Source: Mariannaea sp. PMI_226 (lineage: Eukaryota; Ascomycota; Sordariomycetes; Hypocreales; Nectriaceae). From it: a stretch of 64,000 nt of DNA. The notes under the pieces are model-generated. The model searched no databases and was not told the origin of the DNA. It was given only the letters and a program-made list of their open reading frames with translations. The position numbers were made by a program, and so were the translations under genes. The stretch spans positions 992,001 through 1,056,000 of the forward strand of contig JANFOG010000005.1 of the NCBI GenBank assembly GCA_024336345.1, written 5' to 3'. This document shows positions 1 through 13,577 of the stretch, piece by piece. Within the stretch, counting starts at the first letter, position 1. Every line of letters begins with the position of its first letter.

Positions 1-3000
1 GAAACCACTCAATGGTTCTTGCATTCTTAGATGGCCTTATTTGGACTTATCAAAATGCATTTACCGCCTTCTTCAGCGCCAAAGGCTTGGATGCCGTTGC
101 CCAGTTGGCTGTGGATACCATTAACGAAGCTCAAACTTTGCAGAAAGCCGGGCAAGGAATCCCGTTGAGTCAACAGTCCGGTGCTGTAGACTACAAGATC
201 CCCTTCAATCAACAGCAAACCTTAAAATGGCTCCTCAAATTCGTCCACCACATCATGTCTAACTCATATAGCTACGGCGGGAATACAGATCGTCTTCTTC
301 GCAACCTGGCCGATAAATCCGACCTTCTAGAAGGCCTACGCGCCGTGATCGCGGATAAGAAAAGTTTTGGATCTGTAGTGTGGACAAACTCGGTAACCAT
401 TCTCAGCGACTTTATCAACAATGACCCTACCAGTTTCGCTGCCATTTCTGAGTCGGGTATGATCAGTACATACTTGGAATCTATCACTGGAAACCCACTT
501 CCAAAGGAGGTTATTGAGGATCAGAAAGCAAGCCAAAGGGAGGGTGAAAATATAGGTTCTCCGGACAGCCCTGCTTCACCTGTTATTGATGAAGATACAC
601 GCGTTCATCCTCCAACTGAAGCATCTCTTCAAGAACGATCCCGTGAATCGTTGGCTACTGGAATTCTGCCATCCAACGACGCTATCACTGTTGTTCCTCA
701 AGTTCTTAATTCAATTTCTCTGAATAATGCGGGAATGAAGATGGTTGTAGCGTCGAAAGCATTCGAGAGCTATTTGGAAGTTTTTGAGAGTCCAGAGCAT
801 GTTCGTTGTATGGAAAATGACCCCGATATTGCCAGTAATGTCGGTGCTAGCTTTGATGAACTCGCTCGTCACCACCCTCCATTGCGCACCTCGATCTCGG
901 ATGCTGTTATTGATATGGTGGCGCGTGTCCGTTTCCTTGGCATTGATAAGGCCAAGACGGCAGGCTGGGGTGCCAGACTGCTCCTGATTGACACAAATGG
1001 AAAAACAGTCTCTCTCGACGAAAGCGGTGCTGTCATGCTTAAGTCGTCAGACAAAAGTAAGGAACCAAACGGTCCTGGTGACGCAGATATCAGCATGCCT
1101 GACGCTGCTTCACCACGAGATGCGCCTGCGGATGCCCGAGCCAATGCTGACGCGGACTCCTCCAAAAACTCGATTACTCCCTATGTCTTTGCCCTTGGAA
1201 ACTTCCTGAGTGCTTACCTAGCGAATTCAACATTGAAATCGGCTTTCCTCCAGAGGGGAGGTCTTGAGCTAGTGCTTGACATCTGCGAGTCCCCAAGTCT
1301 TCCCACTGGCTTTGGTGAATCACTGGCCTCCAGGATTCTCAGTCAGGTGGTGTCACAGCTCATCGAACAGTCACCAATCCGCGGGTTGCCATCTCTTCTT
1401 CGCCGCGCTCAATCAGCTATGGATACTTTGAAACCCTTGGCTGCGAAGACAGATACGGATCCACCTTACTTTGCTCGCTTCCTCACAACAGATCTCAGTA
1501 TTGATACGAACAATGAGGAAGAGTCAGTAGCCATGAAGGATGGCACGAAGATGATCAAAGCACTTTTGAATGCTCAAACGTTCATCAAGATCATCTCTGA
1601 CTGCTTCCCTACAGCTAGATCGAACACTCTACAATTCTATCCAATCAACGTCTATGACTACTATCTCGGCCTCGTAAAATCTATCGGACCGTTGCTGCGC
1701 GGCTTGTTAGCAGAAGAGGCAGGAGAACTGGCCGTGGTGCCCCAGCACTGGTCGTTTAGACGCCCAACATCATCTTCTGACGGTGCCACCGAGCTCGAGA
1801 CTGATGATCCGCTCCCTGATATGCTCAGTGGCGCAGGAAACTGGCCACCTAAGAACGATGAAGATGAGCCAGGACCAAGCCGCCCAACCGATGAGGAACA
1901 GGCCAGTCCCAGGTTTCAAAATTATGATACGCTTCGAGTCTTGCTCCACCCCATGATTCCGACCACTTTTCCTTTCTTCCAGGCTCTCGGCAAAGCATTG
2001 CTCCCTAGACGCGAGCGAGACCCCCGAGACCAATTTTCAAGGCCTCGACACCTCGAGATTGCTAGAGCGCTTGCTGACACCGTTTTGAGCCAACTGAGAC
2101 CGTCTGTTGCAAAGCCAGAACCAACCTCCAAAAACTTCCATTTCTGGATCATCATGCTCCACACGATTACCGAAATGCTGATCGATCATCCCAATGTCCG
2201 CAACGGCGAGCGCTCTAGTGTCCAAGTTATCATGCCCGTTCTTCTAGCTTTCAAGGAAGAAGGAGGTTTGGAGACCTTGAACCTCATGTTAAAGATCTTC
2301 TCTCAGGCCGTTCGCGATACTGATGAGACAGCCGGTAACAAATCATCGAGATCCAAGGTTGCTGCTTTTGGACTTAGGAAGATCCTAGAGTTGTATTTGA
2401 CTCTTATCAATGGGAAGTATATTGGCGAGACCACTAGCCTTTTCAGCCTGCTACCTCGCTCAGTGGACAGGACCCAGATTTCTCAATTCGCTCAGCAGCT
2501 TGTGGTTGAATTCCGAGCAGCGATCCTCCCTGAAATCACAGCTCTTTGGGAGTCCAATTTCGTTGAAAAAGTCCCTTACCAGACTGTGATTGGCTTATTA
2601 GACATCCTTGAAGTCATAGCGACAGGCAATCATGAGCCCTCAGCAAACGCTAGAGACAAACCTCCAATCCAACTTTTCAAATATACCGATGTCCGTTTCG
2701 ATTGGCGGACCCATCGCAGCGCTGTTGACGATCTTCTGGCCAAAGGGTTTGACAAAGATTTGGCACATGAAGCCGTCTTCAGGGCCAATGGGATTCTGCC
2801 CAATGCCCGCGAGTATTGCGTATTCCATAAAACCGGAGTCGCTGGGCCTCGCAACCCGATCCCTGCAGAAGACTCTGACACTTCGGCTCTTACTGAGATA
2901 GGTAGCACTGGGAACGATGCTGAAAACTCGACCCGACCCAATGTGGCCGACCCAGACCGTATGTCTTTGGATGGCCCCCCTGAACTCGAATCGCCCGACC

Positions 3001-6000
3001 TTGCAGACCGGTTCTTAGGAGAAGCACTGGGCGAAATTATGGATCGATCATCCCAGGCTACTGATGACATGCCAAGTCTGATCAATGAATCTCAGCGCGC
3101 AGATGTTCCTGTTGCGAACACCACGGACGTTTCATTGGAACAAACTCAACAAACACATCCTGTCGCTACTAGAGCTGATGTCGACAAGTACCGTGACAAG
3201 ATACGAGAAAATATGATCGACCGATGTTTAGATGTCATCCGAGCACACCCCGAAACGGCCATTGGTGTTTCTGAACTCATTCAGGCCATGGTCTTGAAGA
3301 ACCAAGATGGAGACGCTCAAGAAGAAGTTGGCTCTACCTTGACTTTTGCGCTGTCCTCCTTGGCCATGGAGGAAGACGAGAGGAGACAAAATGGAAAAAC
3401 AATTGCAGCATATGCTCACCTGTTGGCGTTGTTGCTCCAAGATGAGACTTTTTACGACAGCAATACGGAAACGCTCAAGGAGAGGATCGAAGAGTACGTG
3501 AGTTTCCTGAAGATATCACCCTCTTCCAGTGAAGAGATGCCACCGTGGATCCCATATATTCTTCTCATTGTGGAGACAATTATCTGTGCGGACGAACGTC
3601 CGGTAATTGCACAGTGGAAACCACCTAAGTCTTTGGACGACCCCGTAACGGCCCCTGTGATTCAAAATCGTGAGCCAACTATCAACGAAGCACATCGTAT
3701 TGAGATCCTTGACTCCCTTCTGGAGCTCCTCCCACGTGTGGGTAAAGAGTCAACACTGGCAGTCTCGGCCTTAAGAGTATTGGTTGTGTTGACCAGAAAC
3801 CGCCGATTCGCCAAACTCGTCGGCGACAAAAAAAGCCTACAACGACTGTTCCTTATGGCGAAACAGCTGTCAAGTGCAGGCTCGGAGCGTTTTAAGCGTT
3901 TAAAGTTATCGGCGCACATTATGACTGTCCTCCGCCACATTGTGGAAGATGAAGAGATTCTCAAGCAAATCATGCGTTCCGAGATCAAAACGACATTTCC
4001 AAGCCTTCTCTCACGAAATCAACGTACTCATACCGACGTGATCACCTACATTCGAGCCATGGCCCCAGTGTCTCTCCGAGCACCTGACCTGTTTGTCGAA
4101 GTCACCAATGAGATGGTTCAGTTTGCCAGGTGGACTCCTCAAGCAAGCGATAGCTCTCGCCCATTACCTTTGGTTTTGAAAGAGCAGAAGAATGAGCAAG
4201 CTAACCGCGAGAGTGACGAGTCAGGACAGTTGAACCAAACTTCCTCAACTGAAGACGTAAAGCCATCAACTGAGCCCATGGACAAAGAAATGACTGACGC
4301 ACCCAAAATACACCACGAGAGCAAGCGACCGATGGTAGAGAACCCCGATGGTGTGATCCACTTCCTTCTTTGTGAATTGATCAATTATCGCGAAGTAGAG
4401 GACAAGGAAGTGGCACCCACAGATAAAGACTCCAAGTCCTCTGATACCCAGACTAAGCCTGAAGTGCCCTCTTCCAAGGAGACCGCTGGCACAGACGGAA
4501 AAGACAAAAAGCCTCTCAAACCAGTATTCAAAGCTGAAGAACACCCTATCTTCGTCTATCGCTGTTTCTTGCTAAGCTGCCTTGCCGAGCTTCTTCAGAG
4601 TTACAACAGGACGAAGATGGAGTTCATCAATTTCAAGCGTAGTGCACCCCTGACTACAAGCACTCCGATCAAACCTCGATCCAGCGTTCTAAACTACCTG
4701 ATCTATGATTTGCTCTGCCAAGATAATCTAAGTGGGACTGCAGATAGCATTGCTGCAAAGAAGAAGGCTGCAACATCCGCACATGCACAAAAAGTCTTGG
4801 TTGCACTGGTTGCCAAGACAAGCGAGAGGCCGCTTGATCGTGGGAAGGATAAGTTTGCGTACGATGAAGAGCCGGACTTGCTCTTTGTGCGCAAATTTGT
4901 CCTGGACACAATGCTGAAGGCATATGAGAAGGCACCCATCTCAGATGAGCCGCTGGAGATTCGGTATTCTCGAATGCAATGCCTCGCCGAACTTATGAAT
5001 TACATGGTTGGCGAAAGAGAAAAGGATCAGGGCTCCGGCAGCAGGGGTAGTGATGAAAACCAGGTTAGGTCGCATGCCCAGCTACGGCGATTAATGTATG
5101 AAAAGGGCTATCTTGATAAGTTGACTGCCTCTATTGCAGAGATCAACCTCAACTATCCAGGCGTAAAGCGCGCTATCAAGTACATCCTCCGTGTTCTTCG
5201 AGTATTGACCGAAACGGCAAAAGAGCTGAGCCACTCCAATACTCTCCCCTCCGACGGTGTTTCTGATAATGGAGACGATGACATCGCATCTACATCTTCT
5301 CTTTCCGATTTGGACGACGATCGAGAAGAAACTCCGGACCTGTATCGGAACTCTGCCCTCGGTATGCTCGAGCCACGGGGAGGCGACGACGACTCTGATG
5401 AAGACGAAGAGGATGATGATGACGACATGTATGGCGATGAGTACGACGATGACGAGATGGACTATGGAGAAGATGATATGTCGGAAGATGCCGAGGACAA
5501 CATCAGCGACGAGGATGAAGAATTGAGTGAAATGGGCGAAATCGAGGGCCTGCATGGCGATGCCGATATCGTTGAGGTTATCATGGACGACGATGATGAT
5601 GAAGATAGTGAAGACGAAGACGACGAAGATGATGATGAGGACGATGAAATCGAGTCCGAAGACATGGATGATGTCGAAGATCAAGTGGAAATCATGGACG
5701 AAGACGGAAACCCCATTGAAGATGATGGCAATTCTGGCTGGGAGAGCGCAAGCCAGGGCGATGACGAGGAACCAGGCTCGGATGACGATGAAGCCGAAGA
5801 TGATCTGGATTTCCATACGAATGCACATGATCAGAGAATGCAGCTTGGTTCCGATCTCATTGACGGTATGCGGGCAATGATCGAAGTGGGCGGTGGTTTT
5901 GATTATGGTCCAGATCTGATGGATAACATAGATGACCACTACCTTGATGACGGACACAATGAAGATGGTAAGCCTCGATGGTTATGCTTTCACCAAAAGA

Positions 6001-9000
6001 CTTGCTAAATGAACTAGAAGACGAAGAGGATGAAGATGAGATTGAGGATGAAGAATACATCTACGACGACGATTATCCTAGTAAGATGATCAAAATCCGC
6101 TCTCAATGTTGAGTCTACTAACCCTGGTCTAGTTGATGAAAATCCCCCACCAATGCCCGCTCTGGGATGGGATGGACTCAACCCCGAAGGGGATGATCGC
6201 CGACAAATGTTCCTGATGGATAACCAGAGCAGAAGACGATTGGTTGCACGAGTTGAGAACCGCAGTCCTTTCCCTGCCGGTTTCATGACTGCAGGACCAA
6301 GAGATATCAGCATGCCTGGTAAGGTGCCCATTCCCATAGACCTCCTCCGTCTAACATTGCCTAGATTTCCGTAACCTCTTCTCTTCACGAACACATCGTG
6401 TCAATGGACCTCAATCAAATTCGGATGATGGAGCAAACCCTCTCCTTCGGCGCAATAACCAGGGGCGCGACGGGCCACAACGTCCTGGTCATCATCACTC
6501 AATTGGTGTGAGAGTGTCTGAGACTCTCCTCGCTCATTCAGCTCGTCATGGCATTGACGGACCTATGGGCTTCCTGGGCGAATTGATGGAGTTTCTACCC
6601 ATGATGGGTCAAGGCGGTCCTGCATTTCACTTCCAGGTTACAGGCCCTGGCGGAATAACTCGTGAGGTCAGCACACTAGGCCTTAGCCGATCCCGAAGCG
6701 AGCAAAGACGGGACGGTCCAGTACAAGAGCCCCATCAAGCTGTGTCTTTCCCCATAGAGAACACCGTGGAACGATATCAAGGGGAGGCTAGGATGGTCTT
6801 TGGGTCAGCTTTCCCCGCCGAAGCTGTCAAACTCTTTAATATTATTGCAGCACGACTTACTCCAGCCGCCATGGAATTGGAGAGAGGTCTGAAGGCAGAG
6901 GAGGCCGAGGCCCAAAAACGATTGGAGGAGGAACGCAAGAATCGCGAGGAAGAGCAACGACTAGCCCGAGAGGCCAAAGAAGCTGAGAAGAAGGCTGAAA
7001 GAGAGAGAAAGGAAGCTGAAGAGCGTGAGGCTGCCGAGAGAGCTGCTTCGGAGGCAGCTGCCAACAATACTGAAACCGAATCTGGCGAGACTCAAGGCGA
7101 CGGCACTGCTATGGAAGGGGTCGAATCAGCTGAGGAGGCTCCTCCAGAGAGTGGAGAGACAGCACCTGAACCGCCGGTGGCAACTAACGAGCCTCGGGTA
7201 ATGACTACGATAAGAGGGGAGGAAGTTGACGTTACTGAATTGGGTATTGACCCCGACTATCTTGCTGCCCTACCAGAGGAGTTCCGGGAGGAGGTTATTG
7301 CTCAGACAGTCAGCACCAGAAGATCTCAGGCACGAGAAGAGGCTTCTGCAGGTGAATCGACCGAGGTCTTCCAAGAGTTCCTTGATGCTCTTCCAGAGGA
7401 ATTGCGATTGGAAATTGCCCAACAAGAACGTCAAGAGCAACGCCGTCGGGCCCGTGAAGACCAAAGTCGCCAGGCTGCTCCTCCAGCTGGTCAGGCTATT
7501 GTGTCTGACATGGACCCCGCAAGCATCCTCCTGACATTCCCGCCTGCACTCCGGGAACAGGCTCTAATGGATCAGGGTGAGGAACTTATTGACCAGCTAC
7601 CGCCAGACATGGCTGCACAAGCTCGGGCTTTGGCACAACATCATCATGCTGTCATGTCTAATCGGCCTCATCCTGTAATTACCAGAGTACGACCCCAATC
7701 CGATCAGGCAAACCAGTCGTCTGGAAACAAACCTCAACGGCGCACAGTGGTCCAGATGCTTGATAAGGCCGGTGTGGCTACATTGCTGCGCCTGATGTTC
7801 ATCGCTCAACATGGATCTATCCGCAACTACCTATTCAGTGTTTTTGCGGACGTATGCGAGAATCGACAAAACCGGGTGGAGGTGATTAGCACTCTCCTCC
7901 AAATCTTGCTGGACGGCAGCACTGATATGGGAGCTGTTGAACGAAGTTTTGGTCAGCTTTCCCTGAAAGCAAGGAGGCCCAAGGAGAAGGCAGAAGGGGC
8001 AGACCAGAAGACCCCACAGGCTCTCAAGAGGAGCCTGACTACATTACACGGTGCTGGTTCTGTTGCGCAAACCAACTCCGAAACCTCGCCCCTTCTCATT
8101 GTTCAGCAATGCTTAGATCTTTTGGTGGATCTCAGCACGAAGAACCCTCACATCCCCTGGCTATTCCTAACTGAGCAGGATATTGTTGGCTCAGCGCTCA
8201 AGCGTTCGCTTGGCCGGAAAGGAAAGGTTAAGGACTCCAAGGCTCACAAGTATGCCATCAACTCTTTACTTTCGCTCCTTGATCGTGACCTGGTTATGGA
8301 GAGTTCTATGGTCATGACTCATCTGGCGGACTTGCTGAACCGAGTGACCCTCCCTCTCCAGAATCTTGAGCGACGTCGCAAGGAGGCCGAAGAAGAGGCC
8401 AAAGAGAGCAAGACTAGCGATGCTCCTACTGAACAGCCAGATCCCAACCCAACTTCAGGGGATAATGATGCCACCAACCCAACTGCCACAGATGCTCAGC
8501 CATCAGAAACTGTAGAGGAAGGTGAGGCTGCCCAGGACGTCGAAGCGAAGAAGGGTACTCAGAAAAAGCCCCGTCAATTACCGCCACCAGTCATTCCGCC
8601 CCAAAACCTGACTTTGGCTGTGCGCATATTCGTTGCTCGGGAGTGCAGCTCCAAGACCTTCCAGAATACCATCTCGACTATCAAGAACTTGTGTGCTATT
8701 CCTGGCGCCAAGGCTATCTTCGGCCAGGAACTTGTTCATCAAGCTCGCCTACTGAGCGAAAACATTGTTTCAGACTTGGACGATCTCTTACCCCATATTG
8801 AGAAGGCATCGTCGGGCACGGAGATTCAAGGTGTTGCTCTAGCCAAGTTTTCACCCGGAGCATCAGAACAAAACAAGCTACTACGTGTTCTGACTGCTCT
8901 TGATCACCTGTTTGATAGCAAGAAGAAGTCTGACGAGGCAGAGCCTGACAATGGCAGGGACGAGAGGGCTGATCTTGTTACCTCCCTTTATCACAACTCA

Positions 9001-10595
9001 ACATTCTCTGCTATGTGGGATAAGCTGAGCTCTTGTCTGAGTGGCATCCGCAAGCGAGAGAATATGCTCAATGTCGCAACTATTCTTTTGCCACTCATCG
9101 AGTCATTGATGGTTGTTTGCAAGAACACCACGACCAACGATGATCCTTCTCAAAGCAAGGAGATAGTGATGACTAGCCCCCCGCCTGAGTCGCGCACTGC
9201 AAGCTTGTTCTTTAACTTCACAGAAGAGCACCGACGCATCTTGAACGAACTCGTAAGAACCAACCCCAAGTTGATGTCAGGGACTTTTGCCTTGCTGGTC
9301 AAGAACCCCAAAGTCCTTGAGTTCGATAACAAACGAAACTACTTCAATCGAAGTGTGCACTCGCGTTCTGGCAATGGCCAAAGCCGACCATCGTATCCAT
9401 CTCTACAGCTCTCCGTTCGACGAGAACATGTCTTCCATGACTCTTTCAAGTCCCTTTATTTCAAGTCGGGCGAGGAGATGAAGTTCGGAAAGCTGAACAT
9501 CCGATTCCACGGCGAGGAGGGTGTTGACGCCGGAGGAGTTACCCGCGAATGGTTCCAAGTCCTCTCTCGGCAGATGTTTGATCCTAACTACGTCTTGTTC
9601 ACGCCGGTTTCTTCGGACCGCACCACTTTCCATCCTAATAAACTCAGTGCTATTAACGATGAACATCTCATGTTCTTTAAGTTTATTGGGCGAATTATCG
9701 GCAAGGCTTTATACGAAGGCAGAGTGCTTGATTGTTACTTCAGTCGTGCAGTATACAAGCGCATCCTTGGCAAGTCAGTATCGGTCAAGGATATGGAGTC
9801 ATTTGACCCTGACTATTATAAGTCTTTATGCTGGATGCTGGATAATGATATCACCGACATTATCACGGAGACGTTTTCTGTTGAAGACGACGAGTTTGGT
9901 GTTACCAATGTCATTGACCTAATTCCAAATGGACGAGAGGTGGCGGTGACTGAAGAGAACAAGCAAGACTACGTTCGCCTTGTGGTAGAGCACAAGTTGC
10001 TGTCTTCAGTCAAGGAACAGATGGAGAGCTTCTTGAAGGGTATGTTCATGCCAGCAACTTTCTGATCTCGCTAATACTAACTTGGTTTTAGGCTTCCACG
10101 AGATTATTCCCGCCGATTTGATTGCAATTTTCAACGAACAAGAACTGGAATTGCTTATTTCGGGTCTCCCAGATATTGACATTGACGATTGGAAGAGCAA
10201 CACAGAGTACCACAACTATAATCCGTCGTCTCAGCAGATCCAATGGTTCTGGCGAGCCCTTAGATCCTTTGATAAAGAGGAACGAGCCAAGTTGCTGCAA
10301 TTCGTCACTGGAACTAGCAAGGTCCCTCTCAATGGCTTCAAGGAGCTGGAGGGTATGAACGGCGTGAATCGGTTCAACATCCATCGTGATTATGGCAACA
10401 AGGACCGACTTCCCTCTTCGCATACTTGCTTCAACCGTAAGTCACACACACCATACTGCTCCCTACACTACTTGCATGACAGAGAACTGACTGAAGACAG
10501 AACTCGATCTTCCGGAGTATGAAAGCTACGATGCTCTTCGCTCCCAAATTATCAAGGCCATCACTGCAGGAAGCGAGTATTTTGGCTTTGCTTAA
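1..10595 (+). CDS. TOM1: TOM1/HUWE1-type HECT E3 ubiquitin ligase, 5' truncated by window edge
   Basis: C-terminal part of a giant E3 ligase that transfers ubiquitin through a catalytic cysteine; yeast Tom1 and human HUWE1 act on histones, ribosomal proteins and DNA-repair factors, largely in the nucleus. Exons read: <1-5967, 6018-6080, 6133-6318, 6365-10039, 10092-10436, 10501-10595, giving 3,439 residues from the first in-window Met at 12. The frame is open back to base 3, and the usual N-terminal start and DUF908 segment are absent, so the true start lies upstream. Seen in order (visible numbering): helical armadillo-like region; UBA-like segment about 897-930; very acidic Asp/Glu tract about 1788-1933; three ubiquitin-binding (UBM/DUF4414-like) motifs with the L-P-x-E/x-L-R core from about 2360; a Glu/Lys/Arg-rich helix just before them; HECT domain about 3084-3439. 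The catalytic Cys, in the T-C-F-N context, is codon 10427-10429, 33 residues from the C-terminus as in HUWE1. Confidence 0.95.
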
Positions 10596-11375
10596 ATTTC
10601 AACCATATTTGCATGGCCGGCGTGAATTGGGGATACAGGAACGGAGTGAGGGAAAATGGAACGATCACAAAGATCGTGAATGTAACTGAAGTGGCTTCAC
10701 TTCTGCCTGGCGAGCTTTGGTATGAAGGCATTGATGACGGTGTGGACCTGATTTTTGAGCTCCTTTTGGACGCGTCTTTTTTCTTTTCAGCCAAATCTTT
10801 GAATCCACTCTAACAAGGCTGTAGGCTTGGGAGAAGTGCAGAGCTCTCTTGCCAATAGGCCTCAAGAAGTAGGAAGATGCTGGCAGACGCGCAGGTAATA
10901 TTTGTTGATATTTTATGTACAAGACGGTTTACCACACCTTCAAGAGCTCAAATCTAATGAGCGTACTTTTAGATTGTTTATGGACCATCACTATTGGTGA
11001 GATCGTGAAGAGATGAGTTAGGTGATATGTAGGTCGTGAAATGCAAATCATGAAACGGGATTGCTTTAGGATGCATCTACGGAGGTTGACACAAGCTGAC
11101 AGATGGAGCGTGGCTCATGTTCAGACGGCGAGTATCATCACAATCCAGAAAGAAAAAACCACAAAGTTTCAGGACGCATAGAAGCAGGTGAGAACAGGAA
11201 CTCAGACGTGACTAGCGTATGGCACGAGTGCATTAATGCATATTCATTTCCCGGAAATGCTTCTAATACATTCGTGATGGGCTCAAAACAAAGCCCGAGA
11301 GAATCCCCACTCCCAATGCATGCAAACCACAAGACCAAGGCATGATTCCCCTTTTTTTCATTAAACGCCAGAACT
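10596..11375. other. Intergenic region between convergent TOM1 and RPS6
   Basis: 3' flanks of two convergent genes. It holds only short chance frames and no recognisable RNA gene. Both 3' UTRs should end here, but I could not place a polyadenylation site with confidence. Confidence 0.5.
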
Positions 11376-12570
11376 TTACTTGTGCATGGAGCTAGCACGT
11401 CGCTTGCGAGCATCAGCCTTGTTGGCCTTAGCCTCGGCCACGCGCTTAGCGAGGACCTGGGCGTACTCGTTCTAAAGATGTATGTTAGATGCTGAAGTTG
11501 ATGATGGTGGTCTTGGGTTAGGGGAACAAAGAACTTACAGCCTCATCCTTGACCTTCTCGGCCTGGCGGCGCTTGAGAGCAGCGCGGTGGCGCTTGTGCT
11601 GGAGGCGCTGGGGAGTGACCAGACGCTGGATCTTGGGAGCCTTGGTGTAGACAGACTTGCCCTCGCCCTTGGGCTGGACCTCTCGTCGGATGACGTACTT
11701 GCGGACCTAGGTTCCCCATCCAGATTAGTATTTCTGTTTCATATATTGTACTCGCATCACTGTCCCTTCTTTAGGGACCAGTGTCCTCTCACACTCTACC
11801 CAGCCTGACAGCCGATAAGCTGCAGTTGCGGGCAGGCGATGATCGAGTATGGGCGCAAGGGAAAACATACATCGTCATCCTTGGTGAGGGCGAAGAACTT
11901 GCGGATCTTGGTGGCACGCTTGGGTCCGAGGCGCTTGGGGTGGACGACGTCGGTCAGGCCGGGGATCTCGCTCTCGCCCTGCTTGACGATGGAGAGAGCA
12001 AGGACGGAAAGGTCCATGCCGACGATGCAGCCACGGACGGACTTGCGCTTGCGCTCACCGGTGCGGCGAGGACGGTAGCAGGAGTGGCCTTCGGCGAGGA
12101 GAAGGCGGACACGGGTAGGGTGCATGACACCCTGCTTCATGGGGAAACCCTGCTTGTCGTTTCCTCCGGTGATGCGGAAGATGTATCCCTTGAACTCGTC
12201 ACCGATGGAATCACCGGGAACCTCAGCGCCCATCTGCAGAAGAAAGAATCTACGTTAGCTCGATCGAACGAAGAAATAAGATATCGAATTGCGGAAAAAT
12301 TGGACGGTGGTAGCAGGTTCGGGGTTCGACGTACGCGCTTCTCCATGAAGACACGGAGCTTGCGCTCATCCTCGATCTCGATGAGCTTCTGGCTGCCATT
12401 GGCAGGGTAGGAAATGTTCAACTGTTGGTGGACGTGTCAGCGAAAAAAAGTTCTCTCTCCATTGGTGATGGTCTCCGTTTCGAGAGTGGCCGAGCAAACA
12501 ATTCTCTTGCATGTCTTTCGAAGAGGCAAGAATGAAAGAGAAGTAGTCAAAGGGGGCTGCATACCTTCAT
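11376..12570 (-). CDS. RPS6: 40S ribosomal protein S6 (eS6)
   Basis: Component of the small ribosomal subunit and the classic target of TOR/S6-kinase signalling. Exons in transcript order: 12570-12565 (only ATGAAG), 12421-12335, 12233-11871, 11706-11539, 11471-11376, summing to 239 residues, the normal eS6 length. The protein starts M-K-L-N-I-S-Y-P, carries the M-G-A-E-V-P-G-D core, and ends in the conserved basic tail R-R-A-S-S-M-H-K with the two phosphorylatable serines. The six-base first exon (two codons) followed by a 143-nt intron is typical of fungal ribosomal protein genes. I looked in the two longest introns for C/D-box snoRNA signals and found no convincing C and D box pair. It shares a divergent promoter region with CTF8. 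Confidence 0.97.
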
Positions 12571-13051
12571 CTTGCCAGTTGGAGGTGGTGCAAGTTTACT
12601 TGACCTGGCGCTGCTTGAAGTTGGTGATGGTTGATGGAGGTTGTAAAATTCGGGCGAAATCGAGAAAGTGTGTGTCGCTAGGGCTGCTCCACGAAGTGAA
12701 ATTAAACTAGCCAATAAGAGAGCAAGGGGCTAGTGGTTCTCTGCTTTCTCGGTCAAAGGATTTCCCGTAATTGAAGAAAAGTGCGGATTTTGAGGTTCGT
12801 GGGCCCTGAGTGGGTCACTGCCGTACCGTACGGATACATTGCTCACACTCTTAACACGGAGCGCGTTCGCTCCGGTGCGGGCTGGGAAGGCTAGTGGGGC
12901 TCAGAGTGTGGACCTTGAGAAACCTGAGGTACCTTCTCGAGGTACCATTTTGATGCCATGTGCCGTGTACTTTGAATTTGTAACTGGACTGCTTTATCCA
13001 GCATCACTTCTCGTCTCGTGCTACTGACTTCAACCAACGGTGAAATCTCAC

Positions 13052-13089
<38 letters not shown>

Positions 13090-13133
13090 TCGCCTTCGAA
13101 TTGTTTTGTCTACAAGCCTTACAAAGTCCCAAT
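12571..13133. promoter_or_regulatory. Divergent promoter region RPS6 / CTF8
   Basis: 563 bp between the divergent starts of RPS6 and CTF8. On the CTF8 side it contains an uninterrupted run of 29 T at 13055-13083, ending about 50 bp before the CTF8 ATG. Two GGTACC motifs lie near 12930-12945. Homopolymer tracts like this exclude nucleosomes in fungal promoters in general; that this one does so is inference. Confidence 0.5.
13055..13083 (+). repeat. Poly(T) tract, 29 nt
   Basis: Pure T run read directly from the sequence, in the 5' leader or promoter of CTF8. It may be length-variable between strains and prone to sequencing error. Confidence 0.9.
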
Positions 13134-13577
13134 ATGTCTTCTTTCAAACTGTACCCTCCCAGCAAAGCTTCCGCGGCACCATCCAGCCCTCTACCTCAGC
13201 TCATACAAACACCTTCGGGCTTAGCTCTACTCGAGCTCCAAGGAACCATCAACTTACCCCAGGATGCCGAAGGAGAGCCACTACCCAAAGTAGAGGTTGG
13301 GAGAATTGACTTCCCAGACTACACGCCCGATGCTCTGGGTTCAGCATGGATGAATCGTGTGCATCTCTACGTTGGTCAATATCAACGCTTGAACGGCGTT
13401 GTCAAGAAACTGCCAAAGGCCATCGCCGTGGTCCGCCGGAGAGAAGGCAGTGCGACGGATCGATCTGATGGCGAGGGACAAACAGAAGGCGAGAGCCTCG
13501 AAGTGGTTGAGATTGTCAAGTACAAACTCATGTTCTCCAACCGACCAGAGCCTGTTGGCACCTCCCATGCTCCATGA
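13134..13577 (+). CDS. CTF8: Chromosome transmission fidelity protein 8 (Ctf18-RFC subunit)
   Basis: Small subunit of the alternative clamp loader Ctf18-Dcc1-Ctf8-RFC, which acts on PCNA and supports sister-chromatid cohesion and the replication checkpoint. Single-exon frame of 147 residues, close to yeast Ctf8. The Ctf8 signature is visible: an N-terminal A-L-L-E-L-Q-G-T-I segment (about residue 30), a central Leu/Val-rich beta core including the Y-x-G-Q-Y-Q-R-L-N-G stretch, and the C-terminal V-E-I-V-K-Y-K-L-M-F-S-x-R-P-E-P-V motif that ends these proteins. I start at 13134 (M-S-S-F); an in-frame Met at 13101 would add 11 residues and cannot be excluded. It is divergent from RPS6. Confidence 0.88.
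   Translation: MSSFKLYPPSKASAAPSSPLPQLIQTPSGLALLELQGTINLPQDAEGEPLPKVEVGRIDFPDYTPDALGSAWMNRVHLYVGQYQRLNGVVKKLPKAIAVVRRREGSATDRSDGEGQTEGESLEVVEIVKYKLMFSNRPEPVGTSHAP

Noticed and set aside
5091..5957. 288-codon frame on the minus strand inside TOM1
   Set aside because: Antisense shadow of the Asp/Glu-rich GAT/GAC/GAA/GAG tract; its Ile/Val/Phe-rich composition is the reverse reading of acidic codons, and TOM1 is clearly the coding strand.
12318..12332. GGGTTCGAC resembling a tRNA T-loop
   Set aside because: It lies in RPS6 intron 2, and no matching acceptor stem, D-loop or anticodon arm is found around it.
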